Below, piece after piece: positions 1 through 10,181 of a stretch of 64,000 nt of DNA. The notes below the pieces were generated by a model, which made no database searches, had not been told where the DNA came from, and saw only the letters and a list, made by a program, of their open reading frames with translations. The stretch's first letter is position 1, and each line of letters starts with the position of its first letter. The stretch is from Cafeteria roenbergensis (lineage: Eukaryota > Sar > Bigyra > Bicosoecida > Cafeteriaceae). Position numbers and translations under genes: made by a program. The stretch covers positions 310,001 through 374,000 of the forward strand of contig VLTN01000005.1 in assembly GCA_008330645.1 (NCBI GenBank). The letters run 5' to 3'.

Positions 1-170
1 GGAACGGGCGGCTCTGCTTGGCTGCGTGTGGCTTGTCGATTCTCGAAGCTGAACCGCGTTCATGGATTCTCCCGCGACGCTCGACTTCACTCCATGGCGC
101 TTCGTTCGCCCACTCGTGCCTTTGCTCATAGACAGACCGGTGCCTGCGTCTCGGCGCGCGCGTTGAGATG

Positions 171-230
171 CGTTGCGTTGCGTTGCGTTGCGTTGCGTTG
201 CGTTGCGTTGCGTTGCGTTGCGTTGCGTTG
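171..230. repeat. (CGTTG)12 pentanucleotide tandem repeat
   Basis: Twelve perfect copies of CGTTG lie 18 bp beyond the stop codon of the WRAP73 gene, in its 3' flank. The array has no visible sequence variation, which suggests recent expansion. It creates repetitive open frames that are not genes. The rest of positions 1-248 shows nothing recognisable. Confidence 0.97.
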
Positions 231-248
231 CGAGCGGGATGCGGCCGC

Positions 249-2095
249 TCACTCGCCATCGCCCCCTTGCGCAGCGAGCAAACACCCCAGCTGCCACTCG
301 TGCCCGTTGTGAACGAGCAGCTTGGAGCCGTCGGGCGACCACGACGCCGCTCGCACGGCGAATCCCTCCCCAACGTCGAGAAGGAACGCTCTGCCTTCGC
401 CGGGCGTCAGCACCACAGTTTTGCCCTGCGACGTCACGACCGCCAAGGCGTCCGGCAGCCCGGCGCGGCGCGGCCTCCAGTGCATCGCCGCCACGGGCGC
501 CGCAGCGACCAAGGCCGCGATCAGCTGCCCGCCCCCCGCCCGCCCGATGAGCGCCACGCGCCGGCAGGCGTCGTCCCGCCACGCGACAAAGCGGCCACTC
601 GCGCTGAAGGACAGCCTGCTCACTCCGCCGGACAGGTGTGCCTGCGCTGGGGCAGCAGCGCCTGCGCCGCTGGGCCTGCGTCCCGCGCCGGCGTCGCGCC
701 CCCTGCAGCCCGGCCCCGCTGTGGCCCGTGGCGCCTCACCGGGAAGCTCCACTGCTCCCGACGGAACGACGACCAGGCTGCTGGGCGCGGCAGCCTCCAT
801 CGCGGTCATGGCTGTTCGCCGCTGGGTGGGGACCGCTGCCTTGCGGCCCAGCCTTGCCGCGGCGCGTTCGCCCGCAGAGCCATGCGCGCCTGCGCCAGCT
901 CCTGCGGCAAGCGACGCAGCTGGCGCGGGGGACGGCTTGTCCTTGCCCTCGCCCTGCTCCTCCACGAACACGGCGACGTCATCCGCGCTGACCCGATCTG
1001 GAGCGCGGTACGAACCGACGCGCGCCCCAGTGTCCTGCGACGCGAACACCACGCGGCCGTCGTGGCACCCGACAGCCACCAGCGCGCCGCTGCCGGCTTG
1101 GGCGACGGCGCAGCGGCCAAACAGCCCCGCCACGCGAGCGCCTGGGGCACCGCCCCGCTTCGACGCGCCCTTTCCCGCCGCGAATCCCGCCGCGGATCCC
1201 GCCGCCGAGCCCGCCCTCAGGTCCACCGCGAGCGGCGTCGCGCCCGACAGCAGCGGCATCACGAGGGCCTTGTCAGCCAGAGCGTCATCGAGCACCAGCG
1301 CCGCCGTGTCGCTCCGGCAGAGCCACACCTTGCAGGCGTCGCGCGTGGGCAGTGGCAGCGCGGCCAGCACCCGCCAGGTCGCCTCGGAGGTCCCCTCCGC
1401 ACCGCCCGCGCCCGCCTTGGGCTGCGCTAGCGCCACCACAACAAGCTCGTCCGCGGTGGCCGGCCTCGACGCGTACACGATCAAGGAGCCGTCCTCGGAG
1501 CAGGCCAGGCTCCCTGGCGCGTGCTTGCACGGCGGCAGAGCCGCGCTGGTGCCGCCATCAACGTCCCACATCACCGACTGGACGCGCAGCACGGACGTCG
1601 TGAGCACGAATCTTCCGTCAACGCCAACAAAGCGCGCGTCCTCGAACTCTGCCACTGTGGCGTGCAGCACGGCCAGCCTGCCGCCGGTGGCCTCCCACAC
1701 CTCGCAGCTGTCCGCGCCGCGCTGCAGCACCAGCAGCCGGCCGCCGTCCGGGCTCCACGACACGCAAAGCGCATTCCGGCCGGCCTTCTGCGGCAGCAAG
1801 GCTCGCAAAGCGGGGGGCGTGGGAACGCGTCGTCGGCCCAAGCACCGCGAACCCCAACCTTGCCTGCGTCCGCTCGCCTCGCGCTCTCGCCACGCACGCA
1901 GCAGGCGCCTGGCGCATTGCTCACTCGAACCGGCGGCGAGAGCGGAACCACAACCAGCAGCTCGAGGGTCGCCGAGTCGTAGGCACGAACGGCGTCATCC
2001 CCCGCCACGGCGAACTTGTCACCGGCGCAGGACCACTCCAGGGTCGTGTGTGCCGAGGGCGGCGCCCCGTCCACGCACAGAAACTCGAACTCCAT
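249..2095 (-). CDS. WRAP73: WRAP73/WDR8-like WD40 protein
   Basis: Two exons in transcript order, 2095-1925 and 1787-249, joined in phase 0 across a GTGAGC...CGCAG intron, give 569 residues (human WRAP73 is about 460). The N-terminus begins MEFEFLCVDG. WD-type strands are visible, for example CVSWSPDGGRLLVL and SVMWDVDGG near residues 63-120, and the C-terminal block RLSFSASGRFVAWRDD, MHWRP and ASWSPDGSKLLV follows the order of the last propeller blades of WRAP73. The family is a centrosome and spindle-pole protein that works with SSX2IP-type partners in microtubule anchoring and cilium formation; that role is inferred from family only. Extra length is alanine-rich linkers around residues 250-400. 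The start is the first ATG giving the conserved N-terminal blade. It is head-to-head with the gene at 2356. Confidence 0.8.
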
Positions 2096-2355
2096 GCCGC
2101 GCGCTGCGAGGGCCGCCTCCCAGGCTGGGCAGCCAAGCCTCCCTGCTTGAGGCTCGCGCGGGGATCTGGCTGGTTCGCACCCCTCTGCCTGCAAGGAGTC
2201 GCGGCGGGCGCTCGCGCCGTTGGTGCCGCCGATTGCCTCGGCGCAAAAACCGGGCGCCTGCTCTGCATGGTGTGCTCTGCTGCGCATGGCTTGGACATGT
2301 CGGCGCAAGGAATCACACTCTGCGCTCAATCCTGCGCCCCCCCCCCCGTCAACTC
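2096..2355. promoter_or_regulatory. Shared 5' region of a divergent gene pair
   Basis: These 260 bp separate the start codons of WRAP73 (-) and the FN3-like gene (+), so both promoters must lie here or overlap the genes. A C-run sits at about 2337-2347, just before the plus-strand ATG. I see no TATA box or other recognisable core element. Confidence 0.5.
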
Positions 2356-3453
2356 ATGGCCGCCGCTGCCCCATCCGTGCATGACGTGATCAAAGCCGAT
2401 ATGGTGAGGCCTTGCTTGCCGAGACTCGCACTGCCGCCCGCCTCGCTGCCGGCCCCGGGAATGGCGTGCCTTGTCAAGTGTCGAGCCATGGAACCCGAGC
2501 GCGCGTTTCCGGATTGGCGTCGCCCCTCGTGCGCCCTGCCCCAGCGAGCTTGGGCCACCTCGCTCGCCTGCCCTTCCTGGCTTGCTCTACGTACGGCCCC
2601 GCCTCTCTTGCAGGCCTCGCCGCCGGCTCTGAAGGTTGCAAGTGTCGCGGTGGACCCGATCTCCGTGACAGCTTCGGCAGCCACTGTCTCCATCTCAATC
2701 GCGCGCGCGGATGGCTCGCCGCTGCTGCCCGAGCTCCCCAAGGAGGATGCCGCGAGCGCGGTCCGTACTTCCAGCATGGTCCTTTCGTGGGCCCGGGCCC
2801 AGGGGCTCAAGTTCGTGATTGAAACAGCCCCAAACACCATCTCGGCCACGATGTATTCCTTTGTGGGGACCGTCTGGACCCCGGCCAAGGGTGCGTTCGA
2901 GGGCTCGCACGCCTCAGCGGTCGGTACCGACCCAATGGCCCCTGCGCATGGCAAGGTGGCTGGCGGCAAGTTCCGTTTCCGCCTCACTGGCCTCCCGGAA
3001 GAGTCGCCGCTGTGCGTCCGTGTGTCCCTGGAGTCCACGGGCGGCAAGAGCGGCACGGTTGAGACCACATTCGCAACCATCTCCAAGGCTGCTGAGCCCG
3101 AGGTGTTGAAGAAGGCGGCTCTGGAACGCGAGCGGCGCATCGCGGCGTCCAAGGCCGTCACGCACGTCCGTTCCACCGCGCTCAAGACCAAGAGTGCCGA
3201 CCTCGCGCGCCGCGAGGCGGAGGCAGCCGCCGCTCGCCGTGCCGCGGACGCCCAGCGCCGCCAGCCCGTTGCCACCACCGAGGCGGAGTCAGAGGAGGAC
3301 GAATTCTCTGCGCTCAAGGAGGCAAGAGCGCTGCGCGAGGCAATGGTGGAGGCGCTCAGCGCAGCCCAAGACGATGGCGCCAAGCCCGCAGATGCCGCGG
3401 CAGCCGCCGAGTCGGGGTCGGCCGAGGAGGCAGCCGCCCCGGCCGAGGAGTAG
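2356..3453 (+). CDS. Unknown protein with fibronectin-III-like domain and acidic tail
   Basis: Exons 2356-2403 and 2614-3453, phase 0, GTGAGG...TTGCAG intron, 295 residues. The first exon codes for only 16 residues. Residues about 20-160 look like a beta-sandwich of fibronectin type III character: alternating hydrophobic strands (ASAATVSISIARAD, KFRFRLTGLPEESPLCVRVS) and a final strand near GTVETTFATI. After it comes a charged alanine/arginine-rich helix (about 165-225) with coiled-coil character and an acidic, alanine-rich C-terminus. No catalytic motif, signal peptide or membrane segment is visible. I do not recognise the family; FN3 is a fold guess. Its 3' end faces that of TNPO3, 236 bp away. 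Confidence 0.65.
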   Translation: MAAAAPSVHDVIKADMVRPCLPRLALPPASLPAPGMACLVKCRAMEPERAFPDWRRPSCALPQRAWATSLACPSWLALRTAPPLLQASPPALKVASVAVDPISVTASAATVSISIARADGSPLLPELPKEDAASAVRTSSMVLSWARAQGLKFVIETAPNTISATMYSFVGTVWTPAKGAFEGSHASAVGTDPMAPAHGKVAGGKFRFRLTGLPEESPLCVRVSLESTGGKSGTVETTFATISKAAEPEVLKKAALERERRIAASKAVTHVRSTALKTKSADLARREAEAAAARRAADAQRRQPVATTEAESEEDEFSALKEARALREAMVEALSAAQDDGAKPADAAAAAESGSAEEAAAPAEE

Positions 3454-3689
3454 GCCCAGCCCCCACTCTGTGGGCGTGCCGGCGAGCCGAATGGCAAAGT
3501 CGTCCCATGGGTCTGCCGCGCGCGTGAGCGAGTGCTGGCACGACTGCGTCCCTGTGACTTGATTGCGTGGCGAATGCGTAGCGAATCGCGCCCGGTATTG
3601 CAGCACCTTCAACGCTCGCGACTGCACCGGGTCGCGCGAGGCATGAGGCTGTTGTTTTCGTACGGGATCGTGCTCGAACCGTGCCGCTG

Positions 3690-6600
3690 TCACTCCGGAA
3701 TGTCGAAGCGGCCCGCACGGAAGGCACTCATGCAGCGCTGGTGGATGTCGAGCAGCGCCCGGTCGACCTTGTCAAACTCGAACGACCGCGACGGACCAAC
3801 GCCACGGAAGCACACGTTCTCGAGCACCTTTGCCTTCTCCTCCGGGTGCATGACCGAGTCCGGGACGGCGGCGTCGAGCTGCTCCTTGAAGAAGGGGCGG
3901 AAGGCGCCCACCTTGAGGAGGTCGCGCATGGCCATGATGACGGAGGAGATGGAGCCGGCGCTGCTGGTGATGGAGTGCTTGTGCATGGATCCCGCAGCTC
4001 CCGCGATGAGGCGCTTCACAATGGCGGCGCCGTACCTTCCAATGCTGGCCTTGACGGCAGGCAGCCTGCGCGAAGCGTTGCGCATTCTCTCGGCCAGAGA
4101 CACGTCACGGACGGCGAGCAGCTCGGAGTCATCCAGGAAGGGAGCCCCGATGCGAATGACCGTCTGGATGAACAAGAGCACCGCGCTCTGCGCCACCTGG
4201 CGGGAGGAGAAGAGGCCGGCATAGGCGCAGCGCAGGGCGTCGTCCAGGAGCGACCAGCCGAGCAGCTCGTCCGGCAGGTGCTTGGCCATGCTGGTGATCT
4301 GCGAGATTCCGAGGGCGGGAGAGCGCAGCCGGGCGGGTGAGGCCGAGGCTGCAAGCGCTGGGCGGGCGACGCTCGGGCAACGGGCGCGAGGGGCCAGGCG
4401 CGGCGCAGCAGGGCGAGCGGCGAGCCAGGTCGAGCCGCGTGAGCTCACGAGACAGAAGAGCTCGTCGACGAGGATGGGGTTGCGGTTAAAGGGCTCAACG
4501 GTCCCCGACACGGCAAGGGCGGCAAAGGCCTCCGTCGCCATCCGCGTGACCATCTCAGCCAGGGCCGCCTTGACCGGCGCGGCGCTCGCGAGCCCGAACT
4601 CTGCAATCAGCCGGGAGCCTGAGTACATGAAGCAGCTGAACTTGGTCTCCTCGTGCTTCTGCGCCAGGTCGCGCGCGAGGCTGGCCACGCGGCCGCGGTA
4701 CAGCTCCGGGAACGCACCGAGGATGGCGTTGTGGCAGGCGCAAACGGCGACTGCGATGCTCTCCTCGGACTTTCCCATCTCCAGCAGAGAGCTCATGGCC
4801 GGCCACAGGGCGGCCACGGTGGGCCGGAGGTGCTCGGGGCCCAGCATGCTGCCCTTGGCCGAGGCCAGACCGGAGATGAGCGGTCCGATACAGCCGATCG
4901 CTGCCGCCACCCCGTCCACGCCGATGCGGCGCACTGCCTCGGCGTCCGACGGCGGGCGGCGACCGCGCAGCTGGATGCCTTCGCTTCGCCAGGAGAACGC
5001 AGCGCGAATCCCGCTCGTTGGATCGGCGGCAATGGTCTCCACGGCGGCCACGAGGGGGCGCAGCAAAGCAGCGATGCCGCCCGACAGCGCCGTCTCCGAG
5101 CGGCTGGTAGCCACAAGATGCCCGAGCTGGTAGAGTGCATCGGCGGCGGGGGAGTCGGGAAGCTTCATGACCTGCGCAGGACGACGGAGCCGGGCGGGGA
5201 AGTCTTGTTGGCCGACGGGCCAAGCGGAACGCAGCCCGGCAACGCAGCAACTCGAAACACAGCGGCCGGGGTGGCGGCAACGTCAGCCGGCGCGGCCGGG
5301 CGGACGTGATCTCACGGAATTGACGAGCGCTGTGGGGAGGCTGCTCGCGCGGCAGTGGTCCGGGCACGCGCGCGTCAGCCCGACCAAGGCGCGGCAAGCG
5401 CCGGTGGCGCACGGGCCCGGCAGCCTCAGGTGGGCTTCGACGAACCGGGATACCGGGGCGAAGAGCTGGTCCCGCGGAGCGATCCACGGGGCCGCCTTGC
5501 GCACGAGGGACAGGGCCGAGAGGTGGACATCGGCGTAGCTCGGGATGGTGTGCAGCGCGGACAAGAGCGCGTCCAGCATGGGCAGCTCGGTGTCGGCGAA
5601 AACGCCGCAAACGGCGAATCCAGTCACCGTGAGGGCGGCTTCGAGGCGGCGCACCTCCGCCGGGGCTCGACCGCCGGCAGCGGCGGGGGGCACGGCGCGG
5701 GCCGCGCTGAGGGCAGTGCCGGTCATCCCCACCAGCTCGCGAACCACGGCGCCGGAGCCCTGAAGGCGGCAGACCTCGTCCACGCACACGTTGACCCAAT
5801 CGCCCATAACCTTCGTGGTGCCCACCCGCGTCTCGATCTCGTTCGCCTCGGCCTGCGTGATCTCAGGGCGGGCAATGGCGTCCTGGTGCGCGGCGGCGGC
5901 GGCGGCGGCGGCGGCGGGCTCGGCTCCGAGGTCCACGGGGGTGCTGTCGAAGTCATCAGCGGGCAGCTCCGACGCCGCGACGAGGCAGGGCAGGAGGCCG
6001 CTTGCGGAGGCAAAGAGGTCTGAGGGCAGGGGCTCGGAGCGCGACCTGGCCGAGACCGCCGCCCTGAAGAGCGCGTGCCAGAAGCGGAGTGCTTCCATCT
6101 GCACGGGACGGCAGCCCGACGCCGCGGCCACCGCCATCATGCGCGCGAGCCCAGGCCGCAGGGGAGCGAGCGCGGACGTGCTTCCCACCAGCGAGTGCGC
6201 GGCAATGCAGCCAGCGCTCGCCGCGGCGGCAGCCAGCGTGATCGCGCGGTCGTCCGTCTCGTCGTCGATGCAGAGCGGGATGAGGGAGCGGAGGAGGGGC
6301 TCCGCGTCGATGATGCTGGGGAGGACAGTCCCTGCCACGCTGGTCTTGTCGTCTGCCGTGCCGTCCCTGTCGACGTGCTCAAGCAGGGCGACGAGGAGCT
6401 GGCTGCTGTGCGCGAACGTGGCCTCCACCTTGAGGCCCGAGAGCAGTGCGCTGGTGAGGCGCGAGCCGGGGAGCACGGCCACGGGCATAATGCGCTCCTC
6501 CACCCACGCGGAGAAGGCCTTGAGACAGAGAGAGCGGATCTCAACGTTGGCCGAGTGCGACGCCAGGATGGCGTCCAGTGTGGAGTGCACTGCCTCCGCG

Positions 6601-7229
6601 CCCCGGGTGATCTCCGTGCGCACGGCGGACCTGCGGGACTCGCTGATGCAGGTTTCCCTCCGCGTGACCTCGGTGGGAAGCTCGAGCAGGACTGTGAGGA
6701 GGGCGAGCGCCTCGCAGGTGCCCTCGGGCGAGCCCAGGCGGGCCGGGCCACCGCAAGCCGCCACCAGCGAGGGAACGACGCTCGTCCAGGACGGCATGGT
6801 CACGGCCGCGGCCGCCAGCGCCACGGCGAGGTGGCGAAAGGCGGGACGGGCGGCCGCCTGGCCGGACGTGCGAAGCAGGTGCTTCAGCAGCATCGCGCGC
6901 AGCGACGCGTGGGACGACTCCGCCAGGCCCAGCATGTCATGCCGAACCTTGCTCGCCAGAACGCGCGCGGCCTCGGCCAGGTAGAGGGACGCGTCCCCCT
7001 GCTCGGTGATGGCCGTGGCCTCGAGCACGTGGGTCATGACGGCCCATGCCTCTGACGAGCGCTGCAGCCGGTTGAGAAACGTCTCCGCGGCCTTGGCGGA
7101 CTCGGTGCTAGCGCGAATTCGCGCCTCGCCGAGGGCCACGGGCACAGCTTGCCCGAACAGGCTTGTGAGCTCGGAAACGGGCTTGCCCGCGATGGGGTCG
7201 GCCGCGCCTCCTGCGGCAGCCGCAGCCAT
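3690..7229 (-). CDS. TNPO3: Transportin-3 / MTR10 family nuclear import receptor
   Basis: Three exons in transcript order, 7229-5316, 5171-4449 and 4298-3690, all in phase 0, give 1081 residues (human TNPO3 923). The protein is an all-helical HEAT-repeat importin-beta relative. Diagnostic stretches match TNPO3 in order: FLNRLQRSSEAWAVM near residue 50, SSHASLRAMLLKHLL, TMPSWTSVVPSLV, FSCFMYSGSRLIAEFG, and NPILVDELFCL just before the last intron. The family carries SR-rich splicing factors (and in yeast Npl3) into the nucleus and releases them on Ran-GTP. An alanine run from a CGG repeat sits at 5891-5917. The last intron (4299-4448, 150 bp) has length divisible by three and no in-frame stop, so it can be mistaken for coding; the homology gap there argues it is spliced. 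The start is the first ATG after a low-complexity 5' stretch. Confidence 0.88.
5891..5917. repeat. (CGG)9 trinucleotide run coding for alanines in TNPO3
   Basis: Nine CGG units on the plus strand, read as alanine codons on the minus strand, form a poly-alanine linker between HEAT repeats of the TNPO3 protein. Confidence 0.9.
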
Positions 7230-7660
7230 GGCACCAGATCCGAGCCGCTCCTGCCGGAAGCTGCAGAGAAACGGGGGAGGGAGAAATCGCGCACGCGCTC
7301 GTTGCGGCGGCCGCCCGTCGCCGGCGGCGGGGGAAGGGGGGGGGGCAGCCGATGCGCTCCAGACGGCTGAGAACGGGCGCCAACTCTGGGCGTGCTGATC
7401 GCCCGCCCCGCTCCTCTCACACAAGACTGGGCACGAAACGGGGACCCAGGCAATCGCAGCAGCACCCAGACCAGCTGGACGCGCTCGCGGGGAAGCCCTC
7501 TCGCTCGGCAGGTGACCAGTGGAGAGCGCGCCGCACTACTCAGAGCGAATGTCTCTGCATTCGCAACGCGGCGGCGACGCCCGAAGTCATGCGCCACTTT
7601 TGGAGCGTCTTGCACGCCCCTCCCCAGGCTCCCCTCGGAAGGGTCCGGAGCTGAGCTGTC
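7230..7660. promoter_or_regulatory. Divergent intergenic region TNPO3 / bromodomain gene
   Basis: A 431-bp head-to-head spacer. It holds a G-tract near 7337-7346 on the plus strand and otherwise no recognisable element or small gene. Confidence 0.45.
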
Positions 7661-9159
7661 ATGGCCGCTGCTGGGAAGAGCGCCGGGATGGCGGAGGTGC
7701 GTCCTCGCGCCGCTTGTGGACCTCGAGCCCGAGACGGACCCGCGCTCAGCGACCTGCTCCCGCTTGCCTCTCGTTGCGCGGCCGCCCTCGCAGTGCGCCA
7801 AGCTTCTGGAGTTCTTCATGAAGCACAAGGACGCAGGTGCGATCATTCGGACCCTGCCGGGGCGGCGCGCCTCGGGGGCCGCCCGCGCAGCTCGCTTGGC
7901 TCACACCGTTTGCCAACGCGTGCCCGCGTACCCCTCCTGCCTTGCCTCCTCGCAGCCCCGTTCCTGGAGCCTGTGCGCTGGGAGGAGTGGGGACTCCACG
8001 ATTACCCCAAGGTGATCAAGCAGCCCATGGACCTGGGGCTGGTCATGGTGAGGCCGCCCTTTTGCTTTTGCGCCCCTGCAGTCCCGCAAGCCGAGCGCCT
8101 CTCGCTGGGCGACCGGGTGCTCCCGCCCCCCGCTCTGGCGGGCGCGCGGGCCTCGCGGCCGCGCCCCTGCCGCGCCAATGTGGTCAAGGCGGGCGTCTCC
8201 TGCCTGGTCGCTGCCAGCGACGGGCGCAAGCCGAGCCCTTGCACGAATGCGGCGAGCCCGCGCAGAAGAACTTGGAGGCCGGCAAGTACGACTCCCCCCT
8301 CGAGTTCGAAAAGGACGTGGCACTCATCTGGGACAACTGCATGACCTACAACGCAGTGAGCCAGCGGGCCTCGCTTCCCGGCGCGCGCGGCGCCGCCCAG
8401 GAGGCAACGAACCTGCAGCCCAGCAATTCGAACCCACGCGACGTCAATGGCTGCCCGACTTGCGCAGGACGGCTCTGAGTACTTTGAGATCGCCAAGCGG
8501 CTGAAGAAGCTGTTCCAGCAGAAGTTCTCGAAGATCGCGGCGTCGGCAGGTGAGCCACGACTCGCGGGCGTGAACGTGCGCTGTCTGGGGCGCGTTGGAC
8601 GCCCGCGTGCGTTTGCACTCCCGCCGACCGCCCCGGAATGCACGTGTGTACCGCTGCCGTGTCTCGCAGGGATTCGCACGGACGAGCACCGGTGAGCCTG
8701 GGTCGAGCGCGCATTATGGCCAGGTGCGCCGCTTGCGGGCGTGCGAGCACGAGACGCTTGGTGTGGCTGTTGCCTGAGTTTGTGCCCTCTCTCCGTCGCA
8801 GCGCCCCCACTCTGGCGGAGAAGAAGACGTTCAGCCACAACATCTACCACATCACTGCAGACGAGCTCGGCAAGGTCGTGCAGATCCTGGACCAGCGCTG
8901 TGACAGCTGCATCCGCAAGGTGAGAGCACGCCCTCCTCTGCTTTGCGCAACCCACCGCAGCAGAACGCGGGCCGCGGAGCAGCGCCCGGCCACTTCTGAC
9001 ACCACCATTGCCGATTCGCCCTTGCTCTCGCAGATCGACTCCGACGACATCGAGATTGACATCGACGCCATCAGCGCCGAGACGTTCTGGGAGGTCGACG
9101 CGTTTGTTTCCAACGTCATCGCGGCAAGCAAGTCCAAGGGCGCCAAGCGCAGCCGCTAG
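7661..9159 (+). CDS. Minimal BET-type protein: one bromodomain plus NET domain
   Basis: Eight exons: 7661-7696, 7794-7836, 7956-8047, 8266-8355, 8468-8549, 8670-8691, 8802-8919 and 9034-9159. All junctions keep frame and total 609 nt, 202 residues. Residues about 13-115 are a bromodomain with the PF...PV shelf (A27-V33), DYPKVIKQPMDL at 42-53 and the acetyl-lysine-binding asparagine N86 in MTYNA. Residues about 125-195 are an NET (extra-terminal) domain: HITADELGKVVQIL, then DSDDIEIDIDAI. A basic tail SKGAKRSR ends the protein. The combination is that of BET/GTE chromatin readers, which bind acetylated histones and recruit transcription machinery, but this one is far smaller than animal BRD or yeast Bdf proteins and lacks a second bromodomain. 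Exon 6 is only 22 nt. Confidence 0.88.
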
Positions 9160-10181
9160 GCGTGACGGACCCAGCCTTACCCCACCCCCAACCCCCTTTT
9201 TCGTGTGTGATTGACTCGCGTCGGCTTTCCCCCGGTGCCTTCGCGTCGTGAATGTTGCCTTGCCAGGGCCACGCTCTGCCGCATTGCAAGTCGACGCCTC
9301 GGCACACACGCTTGCACCAGCTCTCCCGCATCAGTGGGGAGTCGCACGCCTGGCGTCGGAGGAGGCCGGCGGGCATGTGCAGTGGGCGGCAACGCCAGCA
9401 CGGTGTGACAGTGCAGTCTGGCTCCAGGGCCAGCGCTGTCCGCGCAAGCCCGTCGATCGTTGCCACACGCAAGGCCAGATGCCGCGCCGAAAGCTGGAGG
9501 CATTGACACACTGCCCGCTAGGTTGGCAGCGTTCTGGCGATGCCGCTGGGCCAGTTGCAGACTGGCCTTGTCAGCCGGCCGCTGCGCCGGTTCGTGGCGG
9601 AGGCGAAGCCAGTGCTCATCAGTCGAAGCCATCAATGTCTGCATGGCTTGCCCAGGTGCGTGCTTGCAACCAAAGGGCGTGCACTGGGACAGTCGTCCGG
9701 CAGCCGACGCGCAGTGCAGCAAGCCAGGGCTCCCAGGAAAAAGTTGCGACGCAGCACCGGGCAACCCTGCCCTCGGCAGGCGGCGCAGCCTGCGCACGCG
9801 ATCGCACTGGAGCGTGTCCAGTGGACCGGCTGCAGCACAAGTGCGCCCTGCTACCCCCCCCACCACCGCCACCATGACAACCTCTAGGCGACGGAAAGAC
9901 CAATGAGAGGAATCGCAACAAGGCTCGTGCGTCCGCCGCACCTGCCCGATGTTGTCTCAAGGTCACGGGTGACGTCGATGGCGCCGAGCGCCTCCCTCCC
10001 CGGGCTGTCGGTCACTCTGGGTGAGCCATGAACTGCGCAGACGCCGCCTTGCGATTTCCTCGCCGCCCGTGTCTCCCCTCCGTTGCACACCATAGCCACA
10101 GGCCCATGGGGGCACTTCGGCGACCGGCACGCCGCCTGGCCACAGAGCTACAGCCGCGGCGAGTTCGCACAGGCTCCAGAA
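9160..10181. other. Gene-less convergent region
   Basis: About 1 kb between two 3' ends. Base composition is visibly less GC-rich than the flanking coding sequence. A pyrimidine stretch (9187-9204) follows the bromodomain gene stop and may be part of its 3' end. Open frames on both strands (for example 9177-9941 minus, 254 codons) begin with non-ATG codons and show no domain or repeat pattern, so I call no gene. A C-run precedes CCACCACCGCCACC at about 9855-9873. Confidence 0.5.

Noticed and set aside
168-1430. Plus-strand open frames antisense to WRAP73, some starting in the CGTTG array
   Set aside because: They are products of high GC and of the repeat. The minus strand carries the WD40 homology, and the antisense proteins have no domain.
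8428-8446. tRNA T-arm-like string TTCGAACCCACG, and TTCAAATCC near 54981
   Set aside because: No matching acceptor stem, D arm or anticodon arm can be formed around either. The first lies in an intron and the second in a coding exon.
9177-9941. 254-codon minus-strand frame in the convergent spacer
   Set aside because: It begins with GTG, overlaps frames on the other strand, and has no domain or clear codon bias.
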